Source of the DNA: DP-19 sp036496285
Lineage (GTDB): Bacteria > Desulfobacterota > Binatia > UTPRO1
NCBI GenBank assembly: GCA_036496285.1
Contig: DASXLI010000019.1
Coordinates: 1-64,000, forward strand
Direction: 5' to 3'
Length of the DNA stretch: 64,000 nt
Shown here: positions 41,358 through 50,844 of the stretch, in pieces
Layout of the letters: each line of letters begins with the position of its first letter
Position numbering within the stretch: position 1 is the first letter of the stretch
Notes under the pieces: model-generated
Told to the model about the DNA's origin: nothing
Seen by the model: the letters and a program-made list of their open reading frames with translations, nothing else
Databases searched by the model: none
Translations under genes and position numbers: made by a program

Positions 41358-43283
41358 ATGTACGAGCAGTTCTTCGGGCTGGAGGAAGAGCCATTCCGGC
41401 TGACGCCTGATCCGCGTTACCTCTTCCTGTCCACGAAGCACGCGGAAGCGCTGGCCCACCTGAAGCTCTGCCTCACCGAGTCGAGCGGCTTCGTCTGCAT
41501 CACGGGCGACGTCGGCACCGGCAAGACGACGCTCCTGCGTCTCTTCCTCTCCGAGCTCGGCCCGAACGTCTCATCGGCCTATACGTTCGTCCCGCCGCTC
41601 TCCGCGGTCGAGCTGCTGCGCCGCATCTGCCGCGAGTTCAAGCTGCCGGTCGCGGACCAGACGCAGGACGAGCTGGTCGAGCAGCTCCATCAGTTCCTCA
41701 TGGCGCAGTACCGCGAGGGACGGATGTGCGTCCTCATCCTCGACGAGGCACAGGCGCTCTCGATCGAGCTGCTGGAGCAGATCCGGCTCCTGCTGAACCT
41801 CGAGACCAACACGCAGAAGCTGCTGCGCATCGTGCTCGTCGGCCAACCCCAGCTGCGGAAGCTCCTGCTCGACCCCGACCTGGCGCAGCTGAACCAGCGC
41901 ATCACCCTGCGCTGGCATCTCGGGCCGCTCTCGGCGCGCCAGACGACGGGCTACATCACGCATCGCCTCACGGTGGCGAGCGGCGGACGCGGCACCCACG
42001 TGTTCACCCGCCCCGCCCTGCGGCTCATCCACCACATCTCCGGGGGCGTGCCGCGCCTGATCAACATGATCGCGCACCGGGCGCTGCTGGCGGCGTTCGT
42101 CGAGCGCGAGCCGCGCATCACCCGGCGGACGATCTCGCGGGCCTACAAGGAGATTCAATCGGTGCCGCTGCCGGGCACCCTCTCGATGCCGCGCCGGGCG
42201 ATCTTCGCCACGGTCGGGCTCGCGGTGGGCGCCCTCCTCGTGGTCATGGGCGGGCCCCAGCTCGACTGGCTGCAGCCGCGGCTCTCCGAGGCGATGCGTG
42301 GTGTGAGCCGACTGAATCCCGGGCGTGTGTCCGCCGCGATCAGCGCGCCGGTGGTCGGCGCCCCGGCCGTCGAGCAGGTGAAGGTCGCGCTCGCGGAGGA
42401 GCGGCCGCGCGCGGAGCCCGCCGCCGACGTCGCGCCGGCGCTGGTCCGCGAGATCGCGCCGGCGGCCGCCGCGCCATCCGAGCTCGCCGGGGAAGCGCAT
42501 CCCGACGCGGCGCTCGCGCCGCCGACGATGCCTGCGGAGCCCCCGCCCGCGGAGACTGCCGCCCCCGCACAGACCGCCTGGCAGGTCACGACGCGCCTCG
42601 GGACGGGTCTCGACGCATCGAAGCCGATGTCCGACACCGACCTGTCGCGCACGGTCACCAGCACCGGCGTGGAGGGGACGGCGCGCGCGGCGACCGATGG
42701 CATCCTCGCGGCGTGGGGCGAGCATCCACTGGCGGCGAACGAGACCCAGCTTCCGGACGAGCTCGAGACCGTCGCGATGCGGCGCGGCCTGCTCGACGTC
42801 GGCCTGACCGGAAACCGGAGCATGCTCCGCCTGCTCGACCTGCCGGCGGTCCTCACGCTGCGGTTCCCGGGATCCACGACGCCGCGCTTCGTCGCGCTGC
42901 TCGGCATGGACGGCACGCAAGCGGTGCTGTCGATCGGCGGCGCGACCACGACCGTCGAGGCCGCTGCGCTCGACCGGATCTGGTCCGGCCAGGCGCACGT
43001 GCTGTGGCGCGACTTCGACGGCATCGGCGGCAACCTGTCGCGCGGCGCGCGCGGCGTCGTCGTGACGCGATTGCAGCAGCTCCTGCAACGCGCCGGGGTC
43101 TACCACGCGCGGCCGAGCGGCGTCTTCGACGCGGACACCCGAGCCGCGGTCGTCCAGTTCCAGCGCTCGAACCAGTTGGCCGAAGACGGCATCGTCGGCC
43201 CCTTGACGCGCATCGTGCTCTACCGCACCGCGGGTGGATACCCTCGGCCAACGCTCGCCGCAGCCACGCAAGGAGCCACGTGA
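41358..43283 (+). CDS. gspA: GspA/ExeA-like AAA ATPase with peptidoglycan-binding domain
   Basis: A 641-aa protein. The N-terminus is the ExeA type (MYEQFFGLEEEPFRLTPDPR), with Walker A GDVGTGKTTLL (about residues 50-60) and Walker B CVLILDEAQAL. One membrane helix lies about residues 275-295. A long Ala/Pro-rich periplasmic region follows, and a C-terminal peptidoglycan-binding fold (VVTRLQQLLQRAGVYHARPS, DADTRAAVVQFQR, DGIVGPLTR). In Aeromonas, ExeA and ExeB help the type II secretin cross peptidoglycan. The start ATG 41358 is preferred over GTG 41343. No other gsp genes are in the window. Confidence 0.85.
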   Translation: MYEQFFGLEEEPFRLTPDPRYLFLSTKHAEALAHLKLCLTESSGFVCITGDVGTGKTTLLRLFLSELGPNVSSAYTFVPPLSAVELLRRICREFKLPVADQTQDELVEQLHQFLMAQYREGRMCVLILDEAQALSIELLEQIRLLLNLETNTQKLLRIVLVGQPQLRKLLLDPDLAQLNQRITLRWHLGPLSARQTTGYITHRLTVASGGRGTHVFTRPALRLIHHISGGVPRLINMIAHRALLAAFVEREPRITRRTISRAYKEIQSVPLPGTLSMPRRAIFATVGLAVGALLVVMGGPQLDWLQPRLSEAMRGVSRLNPGRVSAAISAPVVGAPAVEQVKVALAEERPRAEPAADVAPALVREIAPAAAAPSELAGEAHPDAALAPPTMPAEPPPAETAAPAQTAWQVTTRLGTGLDASKPMSDTDLSRTVTSTGVEGTARAATDGILAAWGEHPLAANETQLPDELETVAMRRGLLDVGLTGNRSMLRLLDLPAVLTLRFPGSTTPRFVALLGMDGTQAVLSIGGATTTVEAAALDRIWSGQAHVLWRDFDGIGGNLSRGARGVVVTRLQQLLQRAGVYHARPSGVFDADTRAAVVQFQRSNQLAEDGIVGPLTRIVLYRTAGGYPRPTLAAATQGAT

Positions 43284-44446
43284 GTACCATCCTGAAGGCG
43301 CTCGAGGAGCTCGAGCAACGCGCGGCCGCGACTGGGGCCGTGCCGACCGCGACGACGACGACCGCGGCCGCCGCAGCCGCGGTGGCCGCGACACGCTACG
43401 AGCAGGCGCGGCCGCCACGGTCGCTCACCCTGCCAGTCGTGATCGTGCTCACCGCGGGATCCCTTGTCGGCATGGCGTATTTCGCGCTCCGCGGAACCGC
43501 CCCGGAGACGATGACGCCCGCGGCACGGCCGCAGGAAGTCGCTCAGCAGATCGCTCCGCCCGCGCCGGACAAGCCCATGCTGCCGGTACTGCCCGGGCAC
43601 CCTGCGGTGCCCGCGGCGCCCGTCGTTCCGGAGACGCGCGAGGAGCGGCCGGCAACCGCGGCCGCGGTATCGGCACCGGTCCGGGTAGCGGAGGCGGCGC
43701 CGCGTCCGGCTGCCGCACCGCCAGCGCCGCCTGCAGCAGTGAAGCCGATCGAGCCGCCGGGACCCCCGGTCGCCGCCGCTCGTGTCGCGGAGCGGCCCGC
43801 GGTGGCGGTCGTACAGGCACCCGCCGTCCCGCCGGTCGCACCACCGAAACAGGCCGCGCCACCCATCACCGCGCCACCGGCGCCCATCGCCGCGCCACCG
43901 GCGCCCGCCGTCGCGCCGGTCCCGCCGGCAGTAGCAGCTGCCGTCGCTGCTCCGGCAGCGCCGCCTGCCGCGGCCGCGCCCGTCCGCGCACCCGCGCCAG
44001 CCGTCCACGACGAAGCGCCGTGGGGACGGGTCGATGGCGGCGCGGCCACGACCGCCGAGCGACCTGCAATGCCCGATGCGCCGCAGATGGCCGCACGCGA
44101 GAGCCTGCCGCCCCCCGTGCCGTCCGTTCGGACGCGCGCCAACGCATTGGACGACGCGCCACGCCGCGAGGCGGCGGTGCGGCCGGCACGCCGCGACCCC
44201 GACGCCGAGCCCGCGCCGCGTGAGCGGAGGCCGGCGGCGGAGTCGTCGGGCGGCAACGTCGAGGTGATGTCGATCGGCTACGCGGAGGACATCAGCGTGC
44301 GCACGGCGACGCTCCGCATCGGCGGCCAGCCGGTGACGCTGCACCAGGGCGATTCGGCACGGGGGGTCGAGGTGCAGCTCATCCTGCCGCACTCGGTCTA
44401 CCTGCGCCGCGGGCGCGACATCTTCGCCATCGACGCGCGGCGCTAG
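43280..44446 (+). CDS. gspB: GspB-like type II secretion accessory protein
   Basis: A 388-aa protein with the diagnostic N-terminus STILKALEELEQRA, one membrane helix (LTLPVVIVLTAGSLVGMAYF), a very long Pro/Ala-rich periplasmic linker (about residues 75-320) and a C-terminal GspB/GspC-like domain (IGYAEDISVRTATLRIGG, then YLRRGRDIFAID). The GTG start overlaps gspA's stop (GTGA) behind an AAGGAG site. The repetitive DNA of the linker (PPAP, APPAP units) reflects codon bias and is not an array. It pairs with GspA to position the secretin. Confidence 0.82.
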   Translation: MSTILKALEELEQRAAATGAVPTATTTTAAAAAAVAATRYEQARPPRSLTLPVVIVLTAGSLVGMAYFALRGTAPETMTPAARPQEVAQQIAPPAPDKPMLPVLPGHPAVPAAPVVPETREERPATAAAVSAPVRVAEAAPRPAAAPPAPPAAVKPIEPPGPPVAAARVAERPAVAVVQAPAVPPVAPPKQAAPPITAPPAPIAAPPAPAVAPVPPAVAAAVAAPAAPPAAAAPVRAPAPAVHDEAPWGRVDGGAATTAERPAMPDAPQMAARESLPPPVPSVRTRANALDDAPRREAAVRPARRDPDAEPAPRERRPAAESSGGNVEVMSIGYAEDISVRTATLRIGGQPVTLHQGDSARGVEVQLILPHSVYLRRGRDIFAIDARR

Positions 44447-44520
44447 CGCATCACATATGTCGTCCGGCGCTAGACGGTGCCGGGTACCCTAGGCTACGTC
44501 ACGGTCGAGGAGTGCCCGCC

Positions 44521-45723
44521 ATGATCCGTACCAGCGCTACAGTCGCTGCCGCGTTCGTTCTCGTCGCACAGGTCCTCGCCGCTCCCGCCCGCGCCGATCA
44601 GGTGACCAGCGCGCCGTCGGGCGGAACGCTGAAGCTGAAGGGCGACGCGAATCCGAACGTGCTCACGATCGACCAGGCCGGTCTGAACCCGGGCCAGCTG
44701 CGCGTCACCGGGGCAGGGACGACGACGATCGACGGCCAGGCGAGCAAGACGTTCGACAACGTCACGGGCGGCCTGCAGGTCGATCTCGGGAACGGCGACG
44801 ACGCCCTGACGCTCGACACGGTGACGCTGGCCGGCACCGTGAAGATCAAGATGGGCGCGGGCATGAACACGCTGACGATCACTGCCGGCGCCTACCACGG
44901 CACGCTCAACGTCGACCTCGGCAGCGGCGACGACGTGCTGCAGCTCTGCGGCGGCACGATCGTGGACGGCGGCCTGGCCATCAAGGTGGGCGCCGGAGCC
45001 GGCGCCATGCGCAGCGCGGCCTGTGACACGACCGTCGCCGACAACCACGGCAGCGCGCTCGTGATCGACTCGGCCGAGGTCGGGAAGGACGTCACCCTGA
45101 AGGGCAGCAAGAAGAGCGAATCTGTCATCGTCCACAACACGCTCCTGCACGCCGGGCTGAAGCTCGCGCTCGGCGGCGGCTCCGACGCCGCCGCGATCTG
45201 CCGCGACCCGATCGGCGGCACCCTGTCCGTGCAGATGGGAGCCGGCTCCGGCGGCAGCGTCACGGCCTCGTGCGGCGATGCGAACGACGCGATCGGCGAC
45301 AACGCGCTCCGCGTCGACAGCAGCTCGGTCGCGGCGAACCTGGTGCTCAAGATGAGCGGCGCCGCGGACACGGCCATCCTCACCTTTGGCAGCGTTGACG
45401 GCGCGATCAAGATCGACCTCGGGCAGGGCGACAATCAGCTGACGCTCGACGCGCTCACCTCGCAGAAGAACGTGACCATCAAGTCCGGCAAGAACGACGA
45501 CACGATCCAGATCAAGAACGCCAGCTACGGACCGGCCGCGAGCATCAGCGTCAAGGCCGGTGCCGGCACGAACGCGATCAGCCTGCCGACCTCCGTGGAC
45601 GTCCCGAAGAACCTGACGATCGTCACCGGCAACGGCGACGACACCATCGACACGACCGGCGCCACGGTCCACGGCACGACGAAGATCACGCACGGCAAGG
45701 GCACGGACGCCGTCACGCCCTGA
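44521..45723 (+). CDS. Secreted repeat protein, probable beta-solenoid
   Basis: A 400-aa exported protein (signal peptide about residues 1-26, ending ARA). The mature part is built from about ten irregular repeats of 30-38 residues with the pattern L-x-VDLGNGDDALTLD-x-VTLAGTVKIKMGAG. Repeats contain G-x-G-D-D/N patterns reminiscent of calcium-binding RTX nonapeptides but do not match them strictly. Four or more cysteines occur (CGGT, AACDT, ICRD, SCGD). No family was recognised. It is 74 bases after gspB; type II secretion substrates are often beta-rich, so it could be a cargo. That is only a guess. Confidence 0.65.
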   Translation: MIRTSATVAAAFVLVAQVLAAPARADQVTSAPSGGTLKLKGDANPNVLTIDQAGLNPGQLRVTGAGTTTIDGQASKTFDNVTGGLQVDLGNGDDALTLDTVTLAGTVKIKMGAGMNTLTITAGAYHGTLNVDLGSGDDVLQLCGGTIVDGGLAIKVGAGAGAMRSAACDTTVADNHGSALVIDSAEVGKDVTLKGSKKSESVIVHNTLLHAGLKLALGGGSDAAAICRDPIGGTLSVQMGAGSGGSVTASCGDANDAIGDNALRVDSSSVAANLVLKMSGAADTAILTFGSVDGAIKIDLGQGDNQLTLDALTSQKNVTIKSGKNDDTIQIKNASYGPAASISVKAGAGTNAISLPTSVDVPKNLTIVTGNGDDTIDTTGATVHGTTKITHGKGTDAVTP

Positions 45724-45737
45724 GCCGGCCCCGCCGC

Positions 45738-45773
45738 CCGCCGTGGCGCGCCGGCCTCAACGCGCCATGGCGG
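45738..45773. terminator. Hairpin between convergent genes, candidate bidirectional terminator
   Basis: A 13-base stem pairs 45738-45750 with 45761-45773 (one G-U wobble) around a 10-base loop. It sits just past the repeat-protein stop, and the convergent acyltransferase stop (45757-45759) lies in the loop. There is no T-run, which is common in such GC-rich DNA. Confidence 0.4.
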
Positions 45774-46806
45774 CGGGCCCGGAGACGCTCTGCCCCACGA
45801 GGACGGTCGCGCGGACCGACGCGCGGCTCGGCTCGATCTGGCGATCGACGAGGCGCACCGCGCCCCAGGCGACGAGATTCAACGTCGGCAGCGCGATCAG
45901 CATCATCAGACCGTCCGACGGACGGCTCTGCGCGTGCAGGACGGCGGTCCAGACGTACGCCACGGGCAGATGCAGGAGGAACATCGGATAGGTGAGGTCG
46001 CCGAGCAGCCGGTCCATCTTCACCAGACGCGGAGCGAGCGAGCGCGCCTTCACCTGGGCGAGGCAGATCACGGCGAGCGCGTTCAGGGCGAGCCCGATGT
46101 AGAAGCCGTCGGTCATGACGTCCGACACGACCCAACGTCCGCAGAAGTCCATCGCGAGGAAGGCCAGCACCGCCGCCGGCGCCCAGTGCGGGGCGAAACG
46201 GAAGCGGCGCGACGCGAAGTAGGCGAGCGCGCCCACGCTGAATGGCAACGAGCCCGCGAGCACGGTGCTGTAGCGCAGCGCGAACTCCACGTCGGAGTGG
46301 ACGAGATACGCGGTGTACGCCGCGCTCGCCGCAAACCAGAGCACGGCCATGCGGAGCGAGCGCGACAGCCCGAGCGCCATCAGCACGTAGAAGCACATCT
46401 CGACGTGGAGCGACCACGCCGGGGTCACGAGGCGCGGCACCCGCCAGGCATTGAGGCTGAAGATCAAGACATTCTGGGCGATGCCCGGTGCGGTGACCGG
46501 GATGTCCAGCACCTTGGTGTAGAGCGCGACCGTCGCCGGCGCGGCCCACACGACCAGCAGCGAGACGATCGCCGCCATCCAGTAGGTCGGGTAGATGCGC
46601 AACGCCCGGTTCCACAGGTAGTGCCCGACGCCGCGTGCCGTGAAGCCGTACGTCTCGTGCAGGACGCGCGTCATCAGGTAGCCGCTCAGCACGTAGAACG
46701 CGAAGAGCGCGTACATGCCCGTCCAGTTGAGCCTGCCTGAGAGGATGGGGTGGAAATGGGAGAAGATCGCAAGCATCGCCAGCATGTAGCGGTAGGTACC
46801 GAACAC
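45757..46806 (-). CDS. Acyltransferase-3 family membrane protein
   Basis: A 349-aa protein with about ten membrane helices, of the acyltransferase-3 family that O-acylates sugars of polysaccharides or lipids. Segments AFYVLSGYLMTRVL, NRALRIYPTYWMAAIV and TPAWSLHVEMCFYVLMA are family-like, and the N-terminal His is in FSHFHP. It is transcribed 13 bases after a second acyltransferase-3 gene, suggesting paired modification of a surface glycan. No glycosyltransferases are adjacent. Confidence 0.85.
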   Translation of the reverse strand: MFGTYRYMLAMLAIFSHFHPILSGRLNWTGMYALFAFYVLSGYLMTRVLHETYGFTARGVGHYLWNRALRIYPTYWMAAIVSLLVVWAAPATVALYTKVLDIPVTAPGIAQNVLIFSLNAWRVPRLVTPAWSLHVEMCFYVLMALGLSRSLRMAVLWFAASAAYTAYLVHSDVEFALRYSTVLAGSLPFSVGALAYFASRRFRFAPHWAPAAVLAFLAMDFCGRWVVSDVMTDGFYIGLALNALAVICLAQVKARSLAPRLVKMDRLLGDLTYPMFLLHLPVAYVWTAVLHAQSRPSDGLMMLIALPTLNLVAWGAVRLVDRQIEPSRASVRATVLVGQSVSGPAAMAR

Positions 46807-46819
46807 GAGCTACCTCCTC

Positions 46820-48070
46820 TCAAGCACGGAGCCGCACTTGAACGGGTGGGGGGTGGGTCGGCAGGGCACCGACAGCCGCGTAACCGTGATCGGCCGGGCC
46901 GTGCGCGCGCAGCCGCGCTTTTCTCTCGAGCATCGGACGCTCGATGACATGATAGGTCGCCGCGGAGATCGCGCCGACGCATGCGAGCAGCAGCGCGACC
47001 GCCGCGAAGGCCGGCGCGTCCCAGCCGGCGGCGGCGAAGGTCCAGCGGGCGCGGATCGCCGCGAGCCCGAACGTCAGCACCGGCACGTGGACCAGGTAGA
47101 TCGAGTAGGAGAGCGTGCCGAGCGTCGCGAGCACACGGTTCGACAGCAGCGACTTCAGACGGAGCGGCGCGAGCACGAGCAGGAGGAGCACCGTCGTCCA
47201 GCACGCGCCCTCGAGCAGGTGCCACTCGGGGTAGTGCGTCTCGAGCTCGAAGTAGTTGACGTAGACGACCTGCCGGAGCAGCGAGCCCAGCAGCACGAGG
47301 GCCGCGATACACACGACGTCGCCGCCCCAGCGCATCCACGGGGTGCGCGCCGCCCAGCGGCGGAAGATGTCGCCGTAGCGCTCGTAGACGCCGGCGGCGA
47401 GGATGCCGTAGGCGAACAGCGGCAGGCGCCCGATGAACGAGTGCACGAGGCGGTTGTTGCCGGGCAGCGTCGCGAGGTGCAGCCGGCCGCAAGCGAACGC
47501 GATGTAGGCGGCGGCGTAGAGCACGCCGGCGGCGACCGCGATACCGCGCCCGCGCCGCGCGGTGAGCAGCCACGGCAGGAGCGGCAGCAGCACGTAGAAC
47601 TGCGCTTCGGTCGCGAGGCTCCACCAGACGAAGCTGAACGGCGGGAGCGGCGCCGCCATGCCTTCGATCGAGTTGAGGAAGACCGCGAAGGGCAGGCCGC
47701 GCGCGAGATCAGCTGGCTGGCGTGAGCACCACACGGCCGCGACGACGACGGCGGTATAGTAGAGTGGCAGGATGCGGAGCGCGCGCCGCGCTGCGTACGT
47801 CGCACGCGAGACGCGCCGGCCGCCGAACGCCTCTGCCAGGAAGGGCCGCGAGAGGAGGAAGCCGCTGAGGATGAAAAAGAGGCTGACGCCGGTCCAGCCG
47901 CCGACGACGAAGGCGCGCCACAGTGGAACACGCGGACCGGTGAGCGCACGCAAGCCGCTGATCATGCCGTCGGCGTGCAGCAGGACGACGAGCACGATGG
48001 CGATGCCCCGCAGCGATTCCAGCTCCGGAATCGTCCTGCTGTCGGTCGCGAACGAACGCGAGTGCCTCAT
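46820..48070 (-). CDS. Acyltransferase-3 family membrane protein
   Basis: A 416-aa membrane acyltransferase. The family start IPELESLRGIAIVLVVLLHA has its catalytic-type His at the end, followed by SLFFILSGFLLSRPFL, RRALRILPLYYTAVVV and WWSLATEAQFYVLLPLLPWL. It has about ten or eleven helices. The start at ATG 48070 follows an AAAGG site; a GTG at 48103 would add 11 residues. It is the first gene of a two-gene acyltransferase unit; the acceptor is unknown. Confidence 0.86.
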   Translation of the reverse strand: MRHSRSFATDSRTIPELESLRGIAIVLVVLLHADGMISGLRALTGPRVPLWRAFVVGGWTGVSLFFILSGFLLSRPFLAEAFGGRRVSRATYAARRALRILPLYYTAVVVAAVWCSRQPADLARGLPFAVFLNSIEGMAAPLPPFSFVWWSLATEAQFYVLLPLLPWLLTARRGRGIAVAAGVLYAAAYIAFACGRLHLATLPGNNRLVHSFIGRLPLFAYGILAAGVYERYGDIFRRWAARTPWMRWGGDVVCIAALVLLGSLLRQVVYVNYFELETHYPEWHLLEGACWTTVLLLLVLAPLRLKSLLSNRVLATLGTLSYSIYLVHVPVLTFGLAAIRARWTFAAAGWDAPAFAAVALLLACVGAISAATYHVIERPMLERKARLRAHGPADHGYAAVGALPTHPPPVQVRLRA

Positions 48071-48261
48071 ACGCTCGACTACCTTTAGTCGAAAGCTCTC
48101 CACTCGTCTGACACGCGCGTCGAGCGCTGAAACTGCCGTGATTCAGGTCTTATCCCTGACGTCTTCAGGTGAGTAGACGCGTCACGGATAGAGAAATCTA
48201 TGGCTGACGACACGTCGCGTCTTGATCTTTGCCCCCCATGAAGGCGTGAAGAGGGGTTCGT

Positions 48262-49335
48262 CTACGCGCGAGCGAACGCGGTGAGCAGCCGATCGACCTC
48301 GGTGTCGGTGCCGACGCTGATGCGCAGCGCGTCGGCGAGCCGAGGGGTCGCGAAGTGACGCACGAGGACGCCGCGCGCGCGCAGCATCGCGAGGACGGGC
48401 GCCTGGTCCTCGCCGGACCGGCGGGCGAGCACGAAGTTGGCGGCCGACGGCAGCACGTCGTAGCCGGCGGCGCGCAGCCCCTCGCTCAAGCGGCCACGCG
48501 TCGCGACGATGCGCGCGACGTTGCGCTCCATCCACGCGTAGTCGTCGAGCGCGGCGACACCGGCGGCGATCGCGATCCGGCTCACGTTGTAGGAGTCCTT
48601 CACCTTGACGAGCTCCTCGATCAGCGCGGGCGCGCCGAACGCGAGTCCGATCCGCATGCCGGCGAGCGAGAACGACTTCGAGAAGGTGCGCAGCACGAGG
48701 ACGTTGTCATAGCGCTCGACGAGTGGCAACGCGCTCGCGGGCGCGAAATCGACGTAGGCCTCGTCCACGACCACCACGCCGTCACGTCCGCGCACCAGCT
48801 CCTCGATCACCGGCACCGGCGTGAACGTCCCCGACGGCGAGTTGGGGTTGCAGATCATCAGGACGCGCGCGTCGGTGTCGGCGAGCGCGGGCGGCAGCGT
48901 GAAGTCGGGCGGGAACGGGATCGTGAGCGCGCGTCCCTCCTGGATCGTGACCAGGGTGTCGTAGAGCGAGTAGGTCGGCTCCGGGTAGGCGACGACGTCG
49001 TCGACGCCAACCATCGTCCGCATGATCATCGTGAGAAGGTCGTCGGAGCCATTGCCGACGAGCACGTGCGCCGGCGTGAGCCCGTAGCGCCGCGCCGCCG
49101 CCTCGCGCAGGGCCGTCGCGGACGGGTCGGGGTAGAGACGGAGGTCGGCAGAGGCGCAGCCCGCAACCGCCGCGGTCACCCCAGGCGCCGGCGGATAGGG
49201 ATTCTCGTTGGTGTTGAGCTTGACGATGCTGGCGTCGCGCGGCTGCTCGCCCGGCACGTAGCCCCGCATGCGGGCGACGACCGGCCGGACGGTGCTCACG
49301 GACGCGGTGCGTACGCCGGCGCCGGCGGCCCGCAC
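48262..49335 (-). CDS. hisC: Histidinol-phosphate aminotransferase
   Basis: A 357-aa PLP-dependent aminotransferase that converts imidazole-acetol phosphate and glutamate to histidinol phosphate. It has KLNTNENPYPPAPGV, LVGNGSDDLLTMIMRT, ICNPNSPSGTF and the PLP lysine in LRTFSKSFSLAGMRIG, followed by NVSRIA. HisC also acts in phenylalanine/tyrosine synthesis in some bacteria. It is not in a his operon here. The first 12 residues before VSTVRPVVARM may be extra. Confidence 0.92.
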   Translation of the reverse strand: MRAAGAGVRTASVSTVRPVVARMRGYVPGEQPRDASIVKLNTNENPYPPAPGVTAAVAGCASADLRLYPDPSATALREAAARRYGLTPAHVLVGNGSDDLLTMIMRTMVGVDDVVAYPEPTYSLYDTLVTIQEGRALTIPFPPDFTLPPALADTDARVLMICNPNSPSGTFTPVPVIEELVRGRDGVVVVDEAYVDFAPASALPLVERYDNVLVLRTFSKSFSLAGMRIGLAFGAPALIEELVKVKDSYNVSRIAIAAGVAALDDYAWMERNVARIVATRGRLSEGLRAAGYDVLPSAANFVLARRSGEDQAPVLAMLRARGVLVRHFATPRLADALRISVGTDTEVDRLLTAFARA

Positions 49336-49354
49336 GCCGCCGAACGGCGCGGCG

Positions 49355-49798
49355 TCACTTGAACGCTTTGATCGGTGTCGGGCCGGGACGGACCGCCGCG
49401 GGCGCGGCCGCCGGATCGACCAGATACCGGTCCGCGATCGACACCGCCTGGCGCTTGCGCTCGGGCATCTCCACCAGGACGTCGACGACCTTCTCCCAGC
49501 GGCCGCGATCGGCGCCGGCGAGCTCGTACAGATCGATCACGAGATCGATGTCCTTGGTGACGAGGGCCTTGTCGCCGCGCATCAGGAGCTGCTCGCTCGG
49601 GAGCGGTACGTGGCCGAGATTGCACACGCGTACCATGTCCTGGATACGCCCCCGATCGAGCAACCGGTCCCGCAGGCCCGTCCAGTCCTGCGGAGCAACG
49701 CTGTCGGCGTTGCGGGAGAAGAGCTCGAGCGCCTGGTCGAGATATCCCTTGGCGAGGTAGCGCCGGCCGACCAGGACGTCCGCTTCTTTCGAGGGCAT
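49355..49798 (-). CDS. Conserved hypothetical helical (TPR-like) protein
   Basis: A 147-aa protein, all-alpha by composition, with TPR-like spacing (RYLAKGYLDQALELFSRNAD). The end (PAAVRPGPTPIKAFK) is probably disordered. The ATG at 49798 is well supported by AAGGAAGGAT; the frame extends upstream, but that part reads through the divergent purU promoter region. hisC follows 19 bases downstream. No function was recognised. Confidence 0.7.
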   Translation of the reverse strand: MPSKEADVLVGRRYLAKGYLDQALELFSRNADSVAPQDWTGLRDRLLDRGRIQDMVRVCNLGHVPLPSEQLLMRGDKALVTKDIDLVIDLYELAGADRGRWEKVVDVLVEMPERKRQAVSIADRYLVDPAAAPAAVRPGPTPIKAFK

Positions 49799-49946
49799 TG
49801 CCGTATCCTTCCTTGCGCGAGTCGCGCAGCCGTTACCAGCGTAGGGCGGGCGCAGAAAATATTCAAGGACACGTTTACACGCATCGCACATCGCGCGGCG
49901 TCGCGTTGAATTGCCTGGGCATCTAGGGTAGCCGCTGGCCATCGCC

Positions 49947-50819
49947 ATGGCGTCGAAGAACCTCGCGATCGTCTCCGTCGTCGGCCGTGACCAAAAGGGC
50001 GTGGTGGCACGTGTTTCCACCTACCTCGCCGGCTGCAGCATCAACATCGAGGACATCGAGCAGCGCGTGATGGAGGGGCTCTTCATCATGACGATGCGCG
50101 TCGACCTGACGGAGCTGGCGACGTCGCTCGACGAGATGATCCTCGGGCTGAAGCGCATCGGCGACGAGACGCACATGGAGGTGAGCGTCCGCCTCCACAG
50201 TGCCCGCGAGCGCAAGCGGATCGTGCTCCTGGTGACGAAGGAGCCGCACTGCCTCGAGACGCTGGTCGCCGATCACGACACCGGTCTCGTGAACGGCGAC
50301 TTCGTCGCCGTGCTCTCGAACCACGAGGTGCTACGCCCCCTCGCCGAGCGCCACGGCATCCCGTTCCACTGGCACTCCTCCGCCGACAAGTCGACGCACG
50401 AGGACTTCCTGCTCGCGCGGCTGGCGGACGCGCGTCCGGACCTCATCGTCCTCGCACGCTACATGCAGGTGCTGTCGCCGCGCATGGTGCAGCGCTACCC
50501 GCACCGCATCGTCAACATCCACCCCTCGCTGCTGCCGTACCACCCAGGCGCGAACGCCTACAAGCAAGCCTTCGAGGCCGGCGTGCGGGTCTCCGGCTGC
50601 ACCGCGCACTTCGTCACGGAGCAGCTCGACCAGGGGCCGGTCATCCTGCAGGACGTCTTCCACATCCGCGTCGGCGAGGACACGCTCGAGGAGGTGAAGG
50701 AGCGCGGCAAGGCGCTCGAGGGCAAGGTGCTGTCGCAGGCGGTGCAGCTCTTCCTGAACGAGCAGCTCGTGGTGACGGACACCAAGGTCCTGTTCCGCCC
50801 CGGGCGCCTCCCCGCCTGA
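49947..50819 (+). CDS. purU: Formyltetrahydrofolate deformylase
   Basis: A 290-aa enzyme releasing formate from 10-formyltetrahydrofolate. It has an N-terminal ACT domain (VVGRDQKGVVARVSTYLAGC) and a formyltransferase-type catalytic domain with the Asn-His-Asp set seen in VNIHPSLLPYHPGANAY and EQLDQGPVILQD. The length and two-domain layout distinguish it from PurN. It balances one-carbon units and supplies formate. It is divergent from the helical protein gene. Confidence 0.93.
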   Translation: MASKNLAIVSVVGRDQKGVVARVSTYLAGCSINIEDIEQRVMEGLFIMTMRVDLTELATSLDEMILGLKRIGDETHMEVSVRLHSARERKRIVLLVTKEPHCLETLVADHDTGLVNGDFVAVLSNHEVLRPLAERHGIPFHWHSSADKSTHEDFLLARLADARPDLIVLARYMQVLSPRMVQRYPHRIVNIHPSLLPYHPGANAYKQAFEAGVRVSGCTAHFVTEQLDQGPVILQDVFHIRVGEDTLEEVKERGKALEGKVLSQAVQLFLNEQLVVTDTKVLFRPGRLPA

Positions 50820-50844
50820 TCCGCGGGCCGCCGGAGGTTGCGTC

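Noticed and set aside
43500..44230. Repetitive DNA that could suggest a repeat array or CRISPR
   Set aside because: It is an irregular Pro/Ala-coding linker of GspB with no uniform repeats or spacers.
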